This document shows, one piece after another, positions 44,883 through 57,985 of a stretch of DNA of 64,000 bases. Under the pieces are notes generated by a model. That model was not told the DNA's origin. It did not search any database and saw only the letters and a list, made by a program, of their open reading frames with translations. Position numbers and translations under genes: made by a program. This stretch comes from Epiperipatus broadwayi (taxonomy: Eukaryota > Onychophora > Udeonychophora > Euonychophora > Peripatidae): the NCBI GenBank assembly GCA_028023455.1, contig JAQFVV010000013.1:9392411-9456410 (forward strand). Reading direction: 5' to 3'. How positions within the stretch are numbered: position 1 is the first letter of the stretch; every line of letters starts with the position of its first letter.

Positions 44883-47413
44883 CTAAAAAAAAAAAAAAAA
44901 ATCGTAAAAAAAATGCAAATGTACATAATGTGTACACATTATACTGTATTTGTAACTTTAAACTAAGGAATTTACTTAAGGCATTGAAATTTGCATTTAA
45001 AATAAAAATCTCGAACTCTTGAGTTTGTCTTGGCAGTTTGATTATCAGACAAGTGGGAAAAGAGTTTTCTTCCAAAGAATAAAAAAGTTATTTCAAATAG
45101 AAAAGAACTTTTGGTGGTTTCTATAATACTTTCTCAAAAGCCACTATGTCAAAATTAGATGTCACATACAACATCAAAAAAATAATAACACCAGAAATTG
45201 CATAGAAAAGATTAACTGAAGGATCCACTTTGACAAGGCAATGAAAATCTGGTGAGACAGAATTCTTTACAATTGATCAACAGTTATTTATAAAATTAGA
45301 GAAGTATTCTTGACAACAAAAATTAATAGGGAGGGGGGGATAAGGGACTGTTAAATAGGAAGCTAATTACAATGACCAGAAATTGATATGGTGAAAAAAA
45401 AGCAAATGCTGAAATAAAACAATAAAAGTAAAAAGTTTTATTGGAAAAAAATTATATAATAAAAACCATTATTATGTATGCATAGATGATATTAATATGA
45501 ATAAAAAAATAAATACAATAAAAACATAGATAACTAAAAAAGTAAATACTTGTAAAAATATACACAAATAAATGTTAAAAAAAAATTTCAATAAATTTTT
45601 AAAAAAATGAATACTACAATTTTTTCCTACAAAATTTTTAAATGTTTTTAAGTAGAAAGAAAAGAAAAATCCAGAGAAAGACTGTTGGATAATCAAAACG
45701 ATCAACTAGTTTTAGAAGATTAAATAAAATATCGTATTGCATCCCTAAAGGAGTGTGTTTTTAAAATAATATAGTAAATCTCAAAATACAGGTAAGTAAA
45801 CTGTTACCATGGATGCAATGATTAAAAGTAATAAAATTGTCCCATCACTAAAAAAAGATTTTTATATTTGCATAAATTTTGGTTTTGAGTGAAAATTTCA
45901 TTGATCAATAAAACTTTCCAGACCAAGGCTAAAATTGCTACTATATTTTTATCTATATCTAAGAGCCATAATGTATATATAAGATGATAACATAATTAGT
46001 GTTTAACTGATTTTATTTACAATTATGCACATGAAAATATTTAATGGAATTGTCTTCATTGTAATGAGAAATAAGCAGAAGCAATCTTTTTTTAATATAT
46101 GATTACAATCTTAGATTTGAAATGATATCAGATATTTTTTTAAAATTCTTTGCTAGATATCTTTGCTGTTAGATAATTAGTAGTGGAATTGAAAAATAAA
46201 TCTTGGATCTGGATAATAGGATCTCATATTTCTTCTATTAACCTAGCAAATGGAATGATAAAACAATTAATAATAATTTGATGGTCTAGATATTTTACAA
46301 TGTGATGAGTATAGAAACGTTTTTTGTTTACTTTGAAGTAAATCTTTTCTCTATAACATTTTCTATCAGGCATAATCCTGACATTTGATTAAATATGGTA
46401 TATCTCTTTTCAAATACAATTAGAAGAAATCTTGCAAAAATTATATGTAATCACTTTCTTTTAGAAAATTAAATATTGAAGAATAAAAATGACAAATAAT
46501 ACATAGTATCAGGCAATGATAGTTATTCTTAATTAAAAAATCATTCATTAGGATTCCCAACGGAGTCTGAACTTTGAAAACAACATTATTGTTTTTCCCA
46601 ATATGTTATTTTATCTTCTGATTATTATAGCCAGTGAACATAATTAAAACATTCAAACGCAACTATTAAACTCACTGTTAAGTGCATTCATATATTAACA
46701 ATGGTATTGAAATATCAAGAGATTACTAATTAAGCCTAAAATAATACATGTTGAAATGATAATTCCTAGGAATATATTTCAATAGTGTATAAATTAAGGA
46801 AATGTAAGTAAAAGAAATTTTATTCAATAATTAAAAAAAAAAGATGTCATTAAATGAAAATATTATATTATTTAAAAATATTATGCACTCTTAATTTATA
46901 AAATTTGATTTTATTAAACTATAATTTAAAAGACAGTGAATGTTTTTACAATCAAACAAAATATTATTTTGTTGAAATTAATTCTGCTGATTTAAAATAT
47001 TAATCTAAAGAATTGATATATTTTTTTAAAAATATTTTTAAATAAATTGCAGAATTATTTATTGTTCTGTTGACCATGTGAGCATATTGACTAATCATTC
47101 TTTAAAAATAATAATACAATTTTAAGCTCTATAAAACAGATTCCTAATATATAGTTTTTATCTTGGGAAATCAGACTCAAACTCAAATGGATAATCTATT
47201 CTTCCATATCTTCATTTTTCAAACCATTAATTGCTTCAAAAATTATTACTTTCTTCAACTCCATTCAGGCCTGTCTTCTGATTGTATATTTAAAAATGTA
47301 TTACCATAATAGACAAAATCATTTGATTCTGTTTAGTGTCTTTATCATTTCATCAATCAATTGCTGAAGGAAACAGAACTTTTATTGGTAAACTAAACAC
47401 AGTAAATAAAATC
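44883..47413. other. Intron sequence, no gene seen
   Basis: AT-rich intron between exons c and b. It begins with a long T tract on the minus strand before the exon c acceptor. A short G run lies at about 45330. Frames are short and unrecognised. Confidence 0.5.
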
Positions 47414-48398
47414 GGTACTTGAGTGTTATTCCTGCAACCTAGGAAAGATAGGATGATTTTTTACATATGCAATAAAGTCAATGTTATGAACGTTAAATAA
47501 ACCCCTGAGATTTGAGTTTTCTTCCTCATCGAAAAACGTGTTTTTGAATGTGCACAAAACTTGTCAACTGAACCTATTATATAGTTACATTTTTGGAGAT
47601 TTTGGTATATTTTTCTGATTCAAAAGTTTGTTGTTTGTACATTTTAAACTTACCACTTGTTATTATTTTGAATTTGTTTTAACATTTTTAATTGTAATTA
47701 CGTTATTTACTTCTGCATTTTTTTTTCTAATTTACAACTTGGTTATTGACTAACTTCTGCATTTTTGAATCTTTGAATTACAAGTTTGTTATTATTTAAT
47801 TGTAATTGAATGAAGATGTTGACTTTGTTATTTGTTTATTCCAAAAATTAGATTGCCTGGTAGAATTCCATTTAGAGCATATACTGGGCAATCACTTCTT
47901 CCACAACCCTTTTGGAGGAGGAAGAATGTTAGGGGGTGGGTGGGTGCTATGACAATCACCATTTTGTATGTAAGAATCATCTACATAAGTGTATATTTCA
48001 TAGAATATTTTTTCTTTTTTACTTTTATAAAATATATATTTATGTTGGCTTTTTTTTACCTCCTGCAACACGGACCACTTTTTTTTTTTGTTGAAATTGA
48101 TTGAATTAAGTAAGTGTCAAAAGTTAGTTTGCGTCCATGTAGAATTCATAAAATTATGTGTATATCTCATGTAATATTTTTTATTTGTTTTTGTAAAACT
48201 GTATTGAGTATTATTTCTTCAACCAAGGAAAGATAAGAGGACTTTTCACATTCGTATCAAAGCATTGATAACTTTCTAATGTTTTTCTAATGTTTGATGT
48301 TGCCAAAATAACAACATTAAAAAGTTAGCAGTGTATTGATATGAATGTGAAGTGTTCCTCCTATTATTCCTTGGTTGCAGGAATAATACCCAAGTACC
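47414..48398. mobile_element. 985-bp non-autonomous TIR element with 8-bp target duplication
   Basis: The ends are inverse copies for about 40 bp: GGTACTTGAGTGTTATTCCT on the left and, inverted, GGTACTTGGGTATTATTCCT on the right, both followed by GCAACC(T/A)AGGAA. ATAAAATC flanks both ends exactly (47406-47413 and 48399-48406). An 8-bp duplication fits hAT, Merlin and a few other DNA transposons; GG ends would suit Merlin better than hAT. No transposase is encoded. A second inner forward copy at about 48204-48270 makes the right end a large hairpin with 48300-48398. Confidence 0.85.
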
Positions 48399-48406
48399 AT
48401 AAAATC

Positions 48407-49498
48407 AATGTATAAATCTTTAATGAAATATATTTTTTAAAATAAACTTTCAGATAAATATTTTTCTTTAAATAATTATTAATTACTATTAATTTGCTAT
48501 CAGTTCTAAACATTGTATAAATTGATAGTTTGTAAAAAATATGTATTTAAATTGATCTTTTCAAATATTCTATTAGAATAGTCAAAATATGGTATAAATT
48601 TGAATAATAATTTATTACTATTTATAAAAGTATACTGATATCATATTTTGATGCACATTGTGAAATATATAATTTGGTTATTTAATAATTATTTATAAAT
48701 TTAAGTTTATAATGATGTTTAATTGCTAATGAATATTTATTTTGTATATAGGAATTGATCAATGCTGCATGTATTGACAGTTTGGATATTGTGTGATTGA
48801 ATGTGTTTAGACTGATATTATTATTACTAGTTGTAAATATCTTATAGCTTCATTTTTTATGACTTACTTTTGTAATAAATACTTTTATAAGAGTATGAGT
48901 AATGTCAGTATATCTTAATAAATACATCAATAACAATGAATTATTATTGACATTATTCAAATATTTTATATATGTAGTCTTTTAATGCCATTACTTTAAA
49001 TATTATTACAGTATTGAGTTTTATATTATCTTTAATAGACATTTCAATTATTGCATTGTCTTATTTCTGGATTACTAATTACTTTTATCAGTTATGGCTT
49101 GTTTTTGTTTGTCAATATGTTGAATTGTCAATCATGTGTGCATTGGTTGATTTTAATAGATGAATTTAAGTATTAATGGCTGTTACAATATTATTTTTTT
49201 TAAATGAATTCTTTTTTTATTAAATAAAAATTTTGTTTATTTTATTATTGATCATTATTTGATTAATAATTTGAATAAAATTCTAAATTATTTATATGCT
49301 AAATATAAGTAAGACTCATGCTAGATAAACTTGTATCTTTATTCTAGGATTTGTTATTAATTAGAAGAATTTGTTTATATAATTTATGGTTTCTCAACAT
49401 TTGTATGCAAGTGTGCCTTTGCTGGTAAACTTAACTTCTTTCTTTAAAATTTAATTTAATTAGGAATATTAGATAACAATTTGACATAAAAAAGAAAT
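48407..49498. other. Intron sequence, no gene seen
   Basis: AT-rich DNA with no recognised feature. Confidence 0.5.
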
Positions 49499-50564
49499 GT
49501 GATGTGATGCATTATGGCTTCTCCTTTTTTGGAGTTGGGAATCTCTCAGCCACTATACCAAAAGAAACCTGGTAGCGACCTTCCCTTCCCTTTCCATTCC
49601 CCACCATATTTTCCCCATATTCTTCTCTATTCTGCTCCATTCCATTTCTGCAACATTATCTTTGCCAACTCTATGGCCTTTATATCTAAATCCACCTTAT
49701 ATTTTTCTAAACCCAGTACAAAAACCAATAACCCATTTCCTGTATAATCACTTTGTTTATATTTATTTCCCCACAATTTCATGATTTATACCCTTTCAGC
49801 TTGTAGGCATTTACATTCAATTAATAGATGCCTAATATTTTCTATGCCTTCCTTACATAACTTTCAGACTAAATAACCCATATTTTTCCATTTATGTGTA
49901 TATTCCCTTGTTGCTAACAATCCTGTTCAAGCCTTAAACAGTAAACTACTTTTCTTGCTATTATCATAAATAAACTTGCACCCAAAATTCTATTTACTTC
50001 TATATATATATTTAAACTGTTTTTATTCTTCATACTAGTTCTCCATTTCTCCAACTCCCCATTTTTTTTATTAATTCATCTAGTCTTCTATCCCATTCCT
50101 TGCCACTATAACATGCAACAATTCTTTTAACACAATCATCCCACCTTTTGTATACTGACATAAAGCATTTATTCAAATATTCTGCACACCATACTACCTT
50201 TCTTATCCAACTTGTTGCCTGTCCTTTACTCATAACCCAATTAAATACCATTTTGGCTATTATCTTATTATCCATAAATTGCAATCTACCAAACATTTTC
50301 ATTTTTGCTTTTTGCGTCTCTCATATAAAAACTTGATCCCCCATTTCTTCTTGAATTGCATTCTTTGCCATCCACACATCTGCATCTAATACATGTCTTC
50401 CTACTTCTCTTTGTAATTTTTCTAAGTAATCTAACACAACTTTAGTAACACATAACACATCATTACCATAAGTTAACCCTGCTACTGCCACTTTTTCCAT
50501 ACAATTCTAGCTATATCATATTTATTATGTAAAAACACTATTAATTTCTTTATCAGTCCCTTTG
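49499..50564 (-). mobile_element. Third, 5'-truncated LINE copy
   Basis: It starts (3' end) with GTGATGTGATGCATTATGG, the same CATCA-type end as the other copies. On the minus strand 50030-50302 reads MKMFGRLQFMDNKIIAKMVF and KRWDDCVKRIVACYSGKEWD, matching the LINE at 25.0-25.2 kb. It stops inside the RT thumb. More diverged than the 7.6-kb copy, with several frame changes. Confidence 0.88.
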
Positions 50565-50569
50565 TATCT

Positions 50570-50715
50570 ATTTCCAATCCAGTCACCAGATTGACTGTTG
50601 ATTTATATTTTTTATTATTCAAATCCAATCACAAGTTGGTCTGTTGATTTTATTTTGATGTATTTTTTATTGTTCAAATCCAATCACAAGATAGTCTATT
50701 GATTTATTGTGTTGA
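50570..50715 (+). repeat. Short tandem repeat with CAAATCCAATCACAAG
   Basis: About 60-bp units with CAAATCCAATCACAAG and TGTTGATTT occur two to three times directly beyond the LINE truncation point. Confidence 0.65.
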
Positions 50716-51101
50716 TTTAGTTTGATTGATGGATCATTCATGATAATGAATGGTTATTTTGAGTATTATTTTTGAGTAGTACTTATGAGTACTCATACTT
50801 ACTTTTGCTGGTGGATTTATAGTTAATTATAGTTGCTTTGAGGAGTTAACTGATCTCTTATGATATTAACTGGCATTGATCTCATGATCTCTTTAATATC
50901 TAACATTACTTGTATTTTATGATATTAAACATTACTTTAATATCATAACTTTAACATCATACTATCTTTAATATTATCTTACTTAAATATTATACTTTTG
51001 TAAATTATTGATTTTGTATTTACTGGGGTATGATGATGAGTTTCCATCATCCCAGGTACAACCAACATCTCTTCCCTTTTCCACCCATATCCTCATCTCA
51101 T

Positions 51102-51103
<2 letters not shown>

Positions 51104-51135
<32 letters not shown>

Positions 51136-51141
51136 TATGTG

Positions 51142-51185
<44 letters not shown>

Positions 51186-51189
51186 CACA
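51104..51189. repeat. AT dinucleotide repeat, palindromic
   Basis: Two long TA runs around CATATGTGAAA, closed by TTTCACA, so it folds back on itself. Confidence 0.85.
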
Positions 51190-51235
51190 ATGATGGCATT
51201 ACAAAACCATTATGTTGTCTTTCTAATATACTATT

Positions 51236-51516
51236 CTTTAAAATGAAATATATTCAATTTATAGACAACTAAATACAAGGGTCGGTTAAGTTAGGTGGAA
51301 AATGGTCATTAAATAAAAATTGGAAAATTTAAAAACATCTTTATTGTTAAGTTTGACTTGTATATGATATGCAAATCACGTTAATTTTTTCAATTGTTGT
51401 AATATCTTGATAAGGTTCATTTTTTTGAACGAAAATCGATTAGATATTAATAAATTTATTATTTATATATTTTAAGTATTTAGTTGTCTATAAATTGAAT
51501 ATATTTCATTTTAAAG
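51236..51516. mobile_element. MITE-like element with 40-bp perfect inverted repeats
   Basis: 51236-51275 (CTTTAAAATGAAATATATTC onwards) is the exact inverse of 51477-51516. The 201-bp interior has no coding sequence. Target duplications are obscured by TA-rich flanks, so the superfamily is unknown. Confidence 0.75.
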
Positions 51517-53090
51517 ACTAATATATATATATTATTGACTTCAAGCATATATTAAATGCAAGAAATTTTGGTTCTTTAGCATAAGTATGGAATTTACTAA
51601 ATAAAAGATTACAAAGAAAGTCATGTGATGCTTTTGTTTCCATATAAAAATCTTTAATAACCAGAAATTGATTCTCCTAGTGAAAGTTGTCTAATCTTCC
51701 ATTCTCCTTCAACATTTTGTTCTGTATTCAACTGTCAGTTGTTCCTACATTTTATTTTTATCATAAAATAATCCTCAGATATGTATAATCTTATGTTAAT
51801 ACTTATTTATATAATCTTAATGTTAAACACTTTTTGAGGTCATAGAATCTGTCTTCAAGAAGAAACTTTAACATATTTTACAGTTTTTTTTTTTATTATC
51901 TAAGAATTACTTCTAATGCTTTATTTTTATCTGAAAACCAAACTTGGCGGTGTCATTCATTTACTTTCCTTCACAATGTGTAATTGTTAACAATTCTCTG
52001 ATATAATATTAGAATTGTAACTTTTCAAAAACCAAAAATATGTATATGCATACACACATATATAGCCAAGATTCAAATCTGGCTAAAATTATATATACAT
52101 TAAAAAGATGAGGAAATCGAAGCAAGTTTAATTTTTTTTCCTGATAGCAAGCTTAAAACCTATTCAGTTTAAAATTACAAATTCTTTATAATGAAAATAA
52201 AAAAAGTTTTAAAACTAACAAAAATCAAAAGGATATGTAAAAATTAAGTACAAAAATCAAAAGGATATATAAAAATTAAGTGTCTATCAGAACTGTATTT
52301 GACTGTTGTCGGTATGTAGTTTCTTTTTCTACTGAACAAATATAAAATATATATCAATCATTTATAAATGAAATTAATGATGTTTCCTTTGATGATGGTC
52401 TTTTGAAGAAAGTATAAAATGAATATAAAAGCAAGAAATATAAAAGAATAAATAAAGTGAAAAAAGAAGATATCGAATAGATTTTATAATGGTGATGTTT
52501 CAGAATTGTTATTATTCAAATTATTATTAAAAATTTAATTACAAATAACAATGTTAATCTGCTTGGTTTTCATGCATCTAATGTAAAATTTATTTTAGAA
52601 TTATTGACTTTTATTAGAAAAATTATTTTACCAATGATATATAAATAATATACAATGAAAACATTTGTATTTAATATATTAGTGATCTATATATGTCATC
52701 ATATGGCAAGAAAGCAGACATTTCAGACATATGTTATAGGTATTTCACTTGCATTCACTCATCAATAAGTGTTTTAAAGCATAAATGAATCACCTATGTT
52801 TAGAGTTTATTCTTATATAAACCAATACCTATTGACCATGCTTAATTCAGGACTTGATCCTATTATGAACATGATAAATAACAGATTATTTATACAAATG
52901 TAATTTTATATATCAAGGAAATATTTGCAATTTGAAAAAATGATACAAATATATATAAACAAATTAAATAAAATGTAAAATTATAAACAAGTTATAACTT
53001 GCAAAAATTAATATCAACAAAAGTATAATAAAAAATTTTTAAATAATAGATTTAGTAAATGTCATCAGGGAAATGTTTAAAAAAAGTGAC
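51517..53090. other. Intron sequence downstream of exon b, no gene seen
   Basis: AT-rich. A 31-bp unit with AAAAATCAAAAGGATAT is duplicated in tandem at about 52217-52281. Confidence 0.5.
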
Positions 53091-53280
53091 CTGAGCTAGT
53101 CCTGAAAACATTCGTCCCATGGATTTGTAATCTAGACCTTCTGAACAATTCACCACAATTACATAATTTCCTAAAGCCTTGCCAAGATCTTTTACAGTTT
53201 CTGTTTTACCAGTACCAGCAGGACCTTTAGGACTTCCACCACGATGAAGATAGAGGGCAGTAGTTAATGTCACAAAGCAC
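53091..53280 (-). CDS. DNAH2: Dynein heavy chain exon b: AAA1 P-loop
   Basis: This 190-nt exon supplies one base of the split Arg codon plus 63 codons, ending in phase 0. Walker A GPAGTGKT sits at about residues 19-26, followed by [11 protein letters not shown] and [15 protein letters not shown]. These form the nucleotide-binding core of AAA1, whose ATP hydrolysis drives the power stroke. HRGG before the P-loop and SEGLDYKS after it are the DNAH2-like features. The acceptor AG is at 53281-53282. The donor reads GTCACT, weaker than the GTRAGT-like donors of most other exons here. Reading continues open past the donor, but CFDEFNRI follows correctly only from the 44.8-kb exon, so the splice is well supported. 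Confidence 0.93.
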
Positions 53281-55136
53281 CTTACAAAAATACATAAATA
53301 TAAATAAAATTTTGAAAATTAATTTAATAAAATATATGCATTATAAATCTTTATAACGGTTACAGTTTACAATTATCATTCACTTCTTTAGTTATCTGTT
53401 TCATTTCTCAATGCTTTTTTTATTATAATTTTTTAATAATTCAACTTTTATATAAATATTATATTTTCTATTACAACACTTTCTATTCACATATATAAAC
53501 CCTCCATTTCAGTTAAAGTAGTGATATATGGAAGTGATTAATAAATAATAATAAGTACTGATCAATTGTTCAAAAGATCACAAGATATTAAAAAAACTTT
53601 TAATTCTTTAATTAGTCACTTTAAAACTGCCTTAAAATTTAAGTATGGCATTTATTCGCACAATAAAAGTCATTTCTTATCCCAATAATTGTTTCTTATC
53701 ATATTTTTCTTTCCTTATTCTTCTGATTTTAGTTCATTTTAAAATAACTTTTATATGCTTATTAATAAAATGCAATAATCAATTTGTTTTAAATTTTCAT
53801 TATTATTCAATCAGGGATTATTTTTTTATTCTAAATCTTATCAAAATTTCAGTTTTTCTACTTTTGATCTATTAAGTTCTTTCCTCTTTTCATATCAAAT
53901 TTCAGATGATAAATAATTTATTTTTCTGTCATTATTAGGTTTTAGAGACACTTAAATATTAATACAATTTCCGCCAAATGACAACAATGTGTAAGTAGAA
54001 AATTTGAAGTATTTAAATTAGTTTTCATTTATGCTAGCATATTGAAATAAATACTTCATTCATTGGCAATAATAACCAACTGCCAATATTAGGCAGAGGA
54101 AAGAGTAGAAAACAGTATAAAGCTACTTAGCAAGGGAAAGATCAATAGCATAGCTTTTTTTTGGTTATAAATATAATTTTAGTTAAACTTCAGAATAGTA
54201 ATTTAAAGCTCAATTTATATTTTTTATTTACCTATACACCCAAACACATTCAATTATTTGTGCATGTATGTGAAAGTGTAATTTCCAACATTGGTATTAA
54301 AAAAAATGAATAAACTTATTAAGTACACTACAAAGATTTGTCTTTCTAAGTCTATTAAAAATCAGCTGAGATTAGAATAGAATCAAGTTAACATTAGAGC
54401 ATAAAAGATGGGTATAAGAATGTATATTTATAATGCAAATTCCAATTCATTAAGTGCCTAGTTTTGGAAGTGAATTAAGTTATTATTTTTGAAAATTTAT
54501 ATCAATATTTGATATATCTGAGATCATTTATGACTTCATTTTACTTAAAGGAAATAAAAAAGAGAGAGAAATGTTAAAGACTTAGAATTTATTTTATAGC
54601 AATAATCATTTATAATTTATCACCGGTATTGCAAACAGTTTAGATTAATCACAGTTGAATGCTCACAGAGTTATTTAAAAAATTAAATGCAGAGTCATAT
54701 ATGCTTTTACATTATGGAATATTAATTATAATGTAACCATTTGTTCATCAGTAAATATATTGTTAGACATATCAATTCATAAGCTTGCTGTGTGTGGCAT
54801 ACATATAGTGAGTTTTGCCTGTTTTAACAGCAGTTATACACAAGCATAAGATATGGTAGTCATGTGATGTTTATTGGCTTAATATCAATTCATATGATGT
54901 TGAGAGTTGACAAAGCTTTATTTTTATCTAGATTTTATAGACAGGTAACATAGCCCTGTACCATGAGTGTATTTTAATGTTCAAGTTTATGAAGTTATAA
55001 ATATTGTACCAATGATGAAATGTTTTATATTTTGCTATATACAGTTAATGTAGCCATACTATATATGCCCCATAAAGAAATTTGAGTTATTATTTTATAT
55101 GATGCATTATTATTTAAGGATCTAAGATATGCTTAA

Positions 55137-55171
<35 letters not shown>

Positions 55172-56345
55172 TTTGTTTATATTTGGTGAATGATGATATA
55201 TATATATATATATATATATATACATTAATGAATTTGTTTTTCAATTATATTTATATGATTTTGCAACTCTGATATCTTTCAATTGTGTTATACAATATAG
55301 ACAATACTGTTAAGATGTTAATCTAAAATAATTAAGAAATTTTAAAGCTATGATCAAGAAATTATGCTAATAATTAGAGACTTTGTAAAACAACAAGATA
55401 AAATTCATTTACAAAACAGTATACTTCAAAATCATTAACATACACACACACAAGTTAAAATTACAATAGTATGCATAAATTTCTTATAACATTGTTAGAA
55501 TTGCATTATAATATACTATATAATAAGTGTTGAGCAAAAAAACTTAGTATTTAAACTAAAAAGTCATCAGGTCATTTAAAGAGTATAAAAATTAAAGTTA
55601 AGCTCATTTAAAATACCAGTTATGAAGAGATAATATTGTCACGAAAATTAATAAAAAGAAAAGTGATTCCAATGATGACACTCTAAATAGTTTTGCATAC
55701 AAATAAATTTATTATGACCTTTTAAAAATATTTTCTTACATATATTATCATTATTGGTGGTTCATTCAATACATAGATCAAATGAAATCATATCTCTTAA
55801 CTTACAACAGAAATAACTATGTGATAGCTATGAACTGAAAGAAAGAAAAGGTGAGAAGCCTTCAAAAACAAGTTTCATTTGTCTTCTATTACAAGTGTAA
55901 TTTATAGTGTTGAAATAATATATATTTGTTATAGTGTTATTTAGTTCGTTAAGTAAACCCAAGATAGAAGATTCATTTCCAAAAATATTAGGTTTTAAAC
56001 ACGATCTCAATTATTTTCTAGATTCTGAAAAACCTGGCAATGTCCGACTAAACACAAGATAAACATCAAATCCTGCAACATTTTCTCTTCAGAATTATAT
56101 CTGATCATTACAATATTTATCTGCAATAATGTTTCAGAGTATATAAAACCTGGTAAGCTTCTAAAATAATATAATCAGGGCTGGCACTAATGCATGAGGC
56201 ATCTTTGTGCAAGCCGCTTTTCAGTGCCCATATTTTTTTAGGTCCAAAATAAATTAAATTTACATATGTACATTCTTTCACAACACATAAATAATGAAAC
56301 ACAAAATGATTAGATTATATATATTTTATTAATTAAATTGAAATA
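53281..56345. other. Intron sequence, no gene seen
   Basis: AT-rich intron upstream of exon b. Two TA runs (about 55138-55163 and 55195-55220) enclose CACACACATTTGTTTATA. No coding pattern. Confidence 0.5.
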
Positions 56346-57985
56346 TTTTTATTACAAAGGAACTTTTCTAGCCTTTAAATTAGAATACTTTTTAATTAAG
56401 GCTGTCAGATCCAATTTATCTAATAATTCACTTTCTATAGAGATTGTTGATAAGTTTGATAATCTTTTCTGTGACATTAAGGATCTTAAATAATTTTTTA
56501 TCTTCTTTAATTTTGAGAAATTTCTTTCAGCAGTGGTACTTGTTATTGGTAAAGTCAAATATATTCTTAAAGCAGTGGTAGTATTAGGGAAACAATCAAT
56601 CAAATGATTATTATATGTAAAATTTAAAACATCCTTGATGCTCATCTTTTTATATAAAAGGCATTTTAAAGATTTTATTTCTTTGAATATGGATGCATCA
56701 TCTACATCACTGCTTTTATTTGAATGATCAGCTAGTTTTAATTTTAAATTCTTACAGTGTGATAAAATTTCATTTTTATTCCAGTCTGATAATGTATTTA
56801 ATCTCAATAAAACTTTAAATGTGTTATTATGTTCTTCCAGAACTTTAATTCTTTCACACAATGATATTAATGTAGAATTTATTATTACGATGTTTTGAAA
56901 TTTAATTTTGGATCTTTGATGCATTCATCTTCTGATTTGTAATCAAAAAGTCTTTTCTTTATTCTTCATCATATTGGCAGAAAATGTTGACTTGATCTCT
57001 GAGTCTTCTGCCATTTGAACCACACAACTTATAATGGATTCAAATATTTTATATTTTTAATTTATTCAAATCATCTTTAATTTCTTTTAAACTTTCAAGA
57101 GATTCACTCAGGTTATAATCAGAACTCTGTAACATCATGCTAATGATATTAATTTTACTCAAAATATCATGTCACATAATCAGGGAACAAATAAATTTAA
57201 ATGACTTTAATTTTGATATCAATACCTTTGCCTAAAATCTTGTGTTATGTCTTTTGTAGTAACATTTATAATTTCTTGTAAAGCAAGATATATTTCTTTG
57301 GTCTGTAGTTTTAATGGACAGATCACTTCTACATGACTTTCCCATCTGTATTAGATAATGGTTTTAATATTAGGCTTTTTACATATTTAAATAAAATAGT
57401 CCATCATTTTGTGAATGCAGAAAAGAAATTGTAAAATTCTTGAATTATATTGAAGAACGCAATAGTTTCAAATGAAATTTTTGCAGCATCATTTACAACT
57501 AAAATGAGACTATGTGCTGAACAAGAAATATAAAAAGTTCTAGTATTCTCTAGTATTTTTTGCTGTAGCCCATTGTGTTTGCCTTTCATATTAGCAGCAT
57601 TGCCATACACCTGTCCCTGAAGATTTGGAATATCTAAATTTAGTTTTTTAATATAATTTAAAATCATAAAATTCCTGTCCCATTGTGTCATCTACACAAA
57701 CAAAATTCTCTAATTTCATTAGTGTTTGATTTTTTTATTACAACATACAAAATAAATTATAACTGACATTTGGTTGTATTCAAAATAATCGAAAAATACT
57801 TAACATCTTTGACCATTTCTAATATATTTTGGCTAATAGCATCAGTAAGAATTTGAACAATTTTTTATTTAGAATTTGATATTCTAGATAATGGGGAACA
57901 TTTTTTGAAGCTGGGTTTTGAATAGTGTAAAGGTTCTGCTATAATTTGATCAAATTTTGAGAACGTTTTTATTAACTTCAAAAAA
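56345..57985 (-). pseudogene. Broken hAT transposase (ZMYM/TTF type)
   Basis: Minus-strand remnants of one protein. N-terminal side, about 57700-57983: FSKFDQIIAEPLHYSK, then ISQNILEMVKDVKYFSIIL (the catalytic-fold strand, whose Asp reads Asn here). Middle, 57404-57691: VYGNAANMKGKHNGLQQKI and YISCSAHSLILVVNDAA, the second conserved block (the usual Asp of YDxAxxMxG is replaced). C-terminal, 56352-56924: YLTLPITSTTAERNFSKLK and LSNLSTISIE, the hAT dimerisation domain. Many stops and frame changes. Found in the 7.1-kb intron, same strand as the dynein gene. I could not find terminal repeats. Confidence 0.85.

Noticed and set aside
44860-45075. Minus-strand frame ending in exon c
   Set aside because: It is the intron read-through upstream of the exon c acceptor, with a polypyrimidine tract translated as Phe-rich sequence.
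53052-53090. Reading past exon b ([12 protein letters not shown]) as coding
   Set aside because: Dynein sequence demands [10 protein letters not shown] next, which is found at 44882; the extension is intron.
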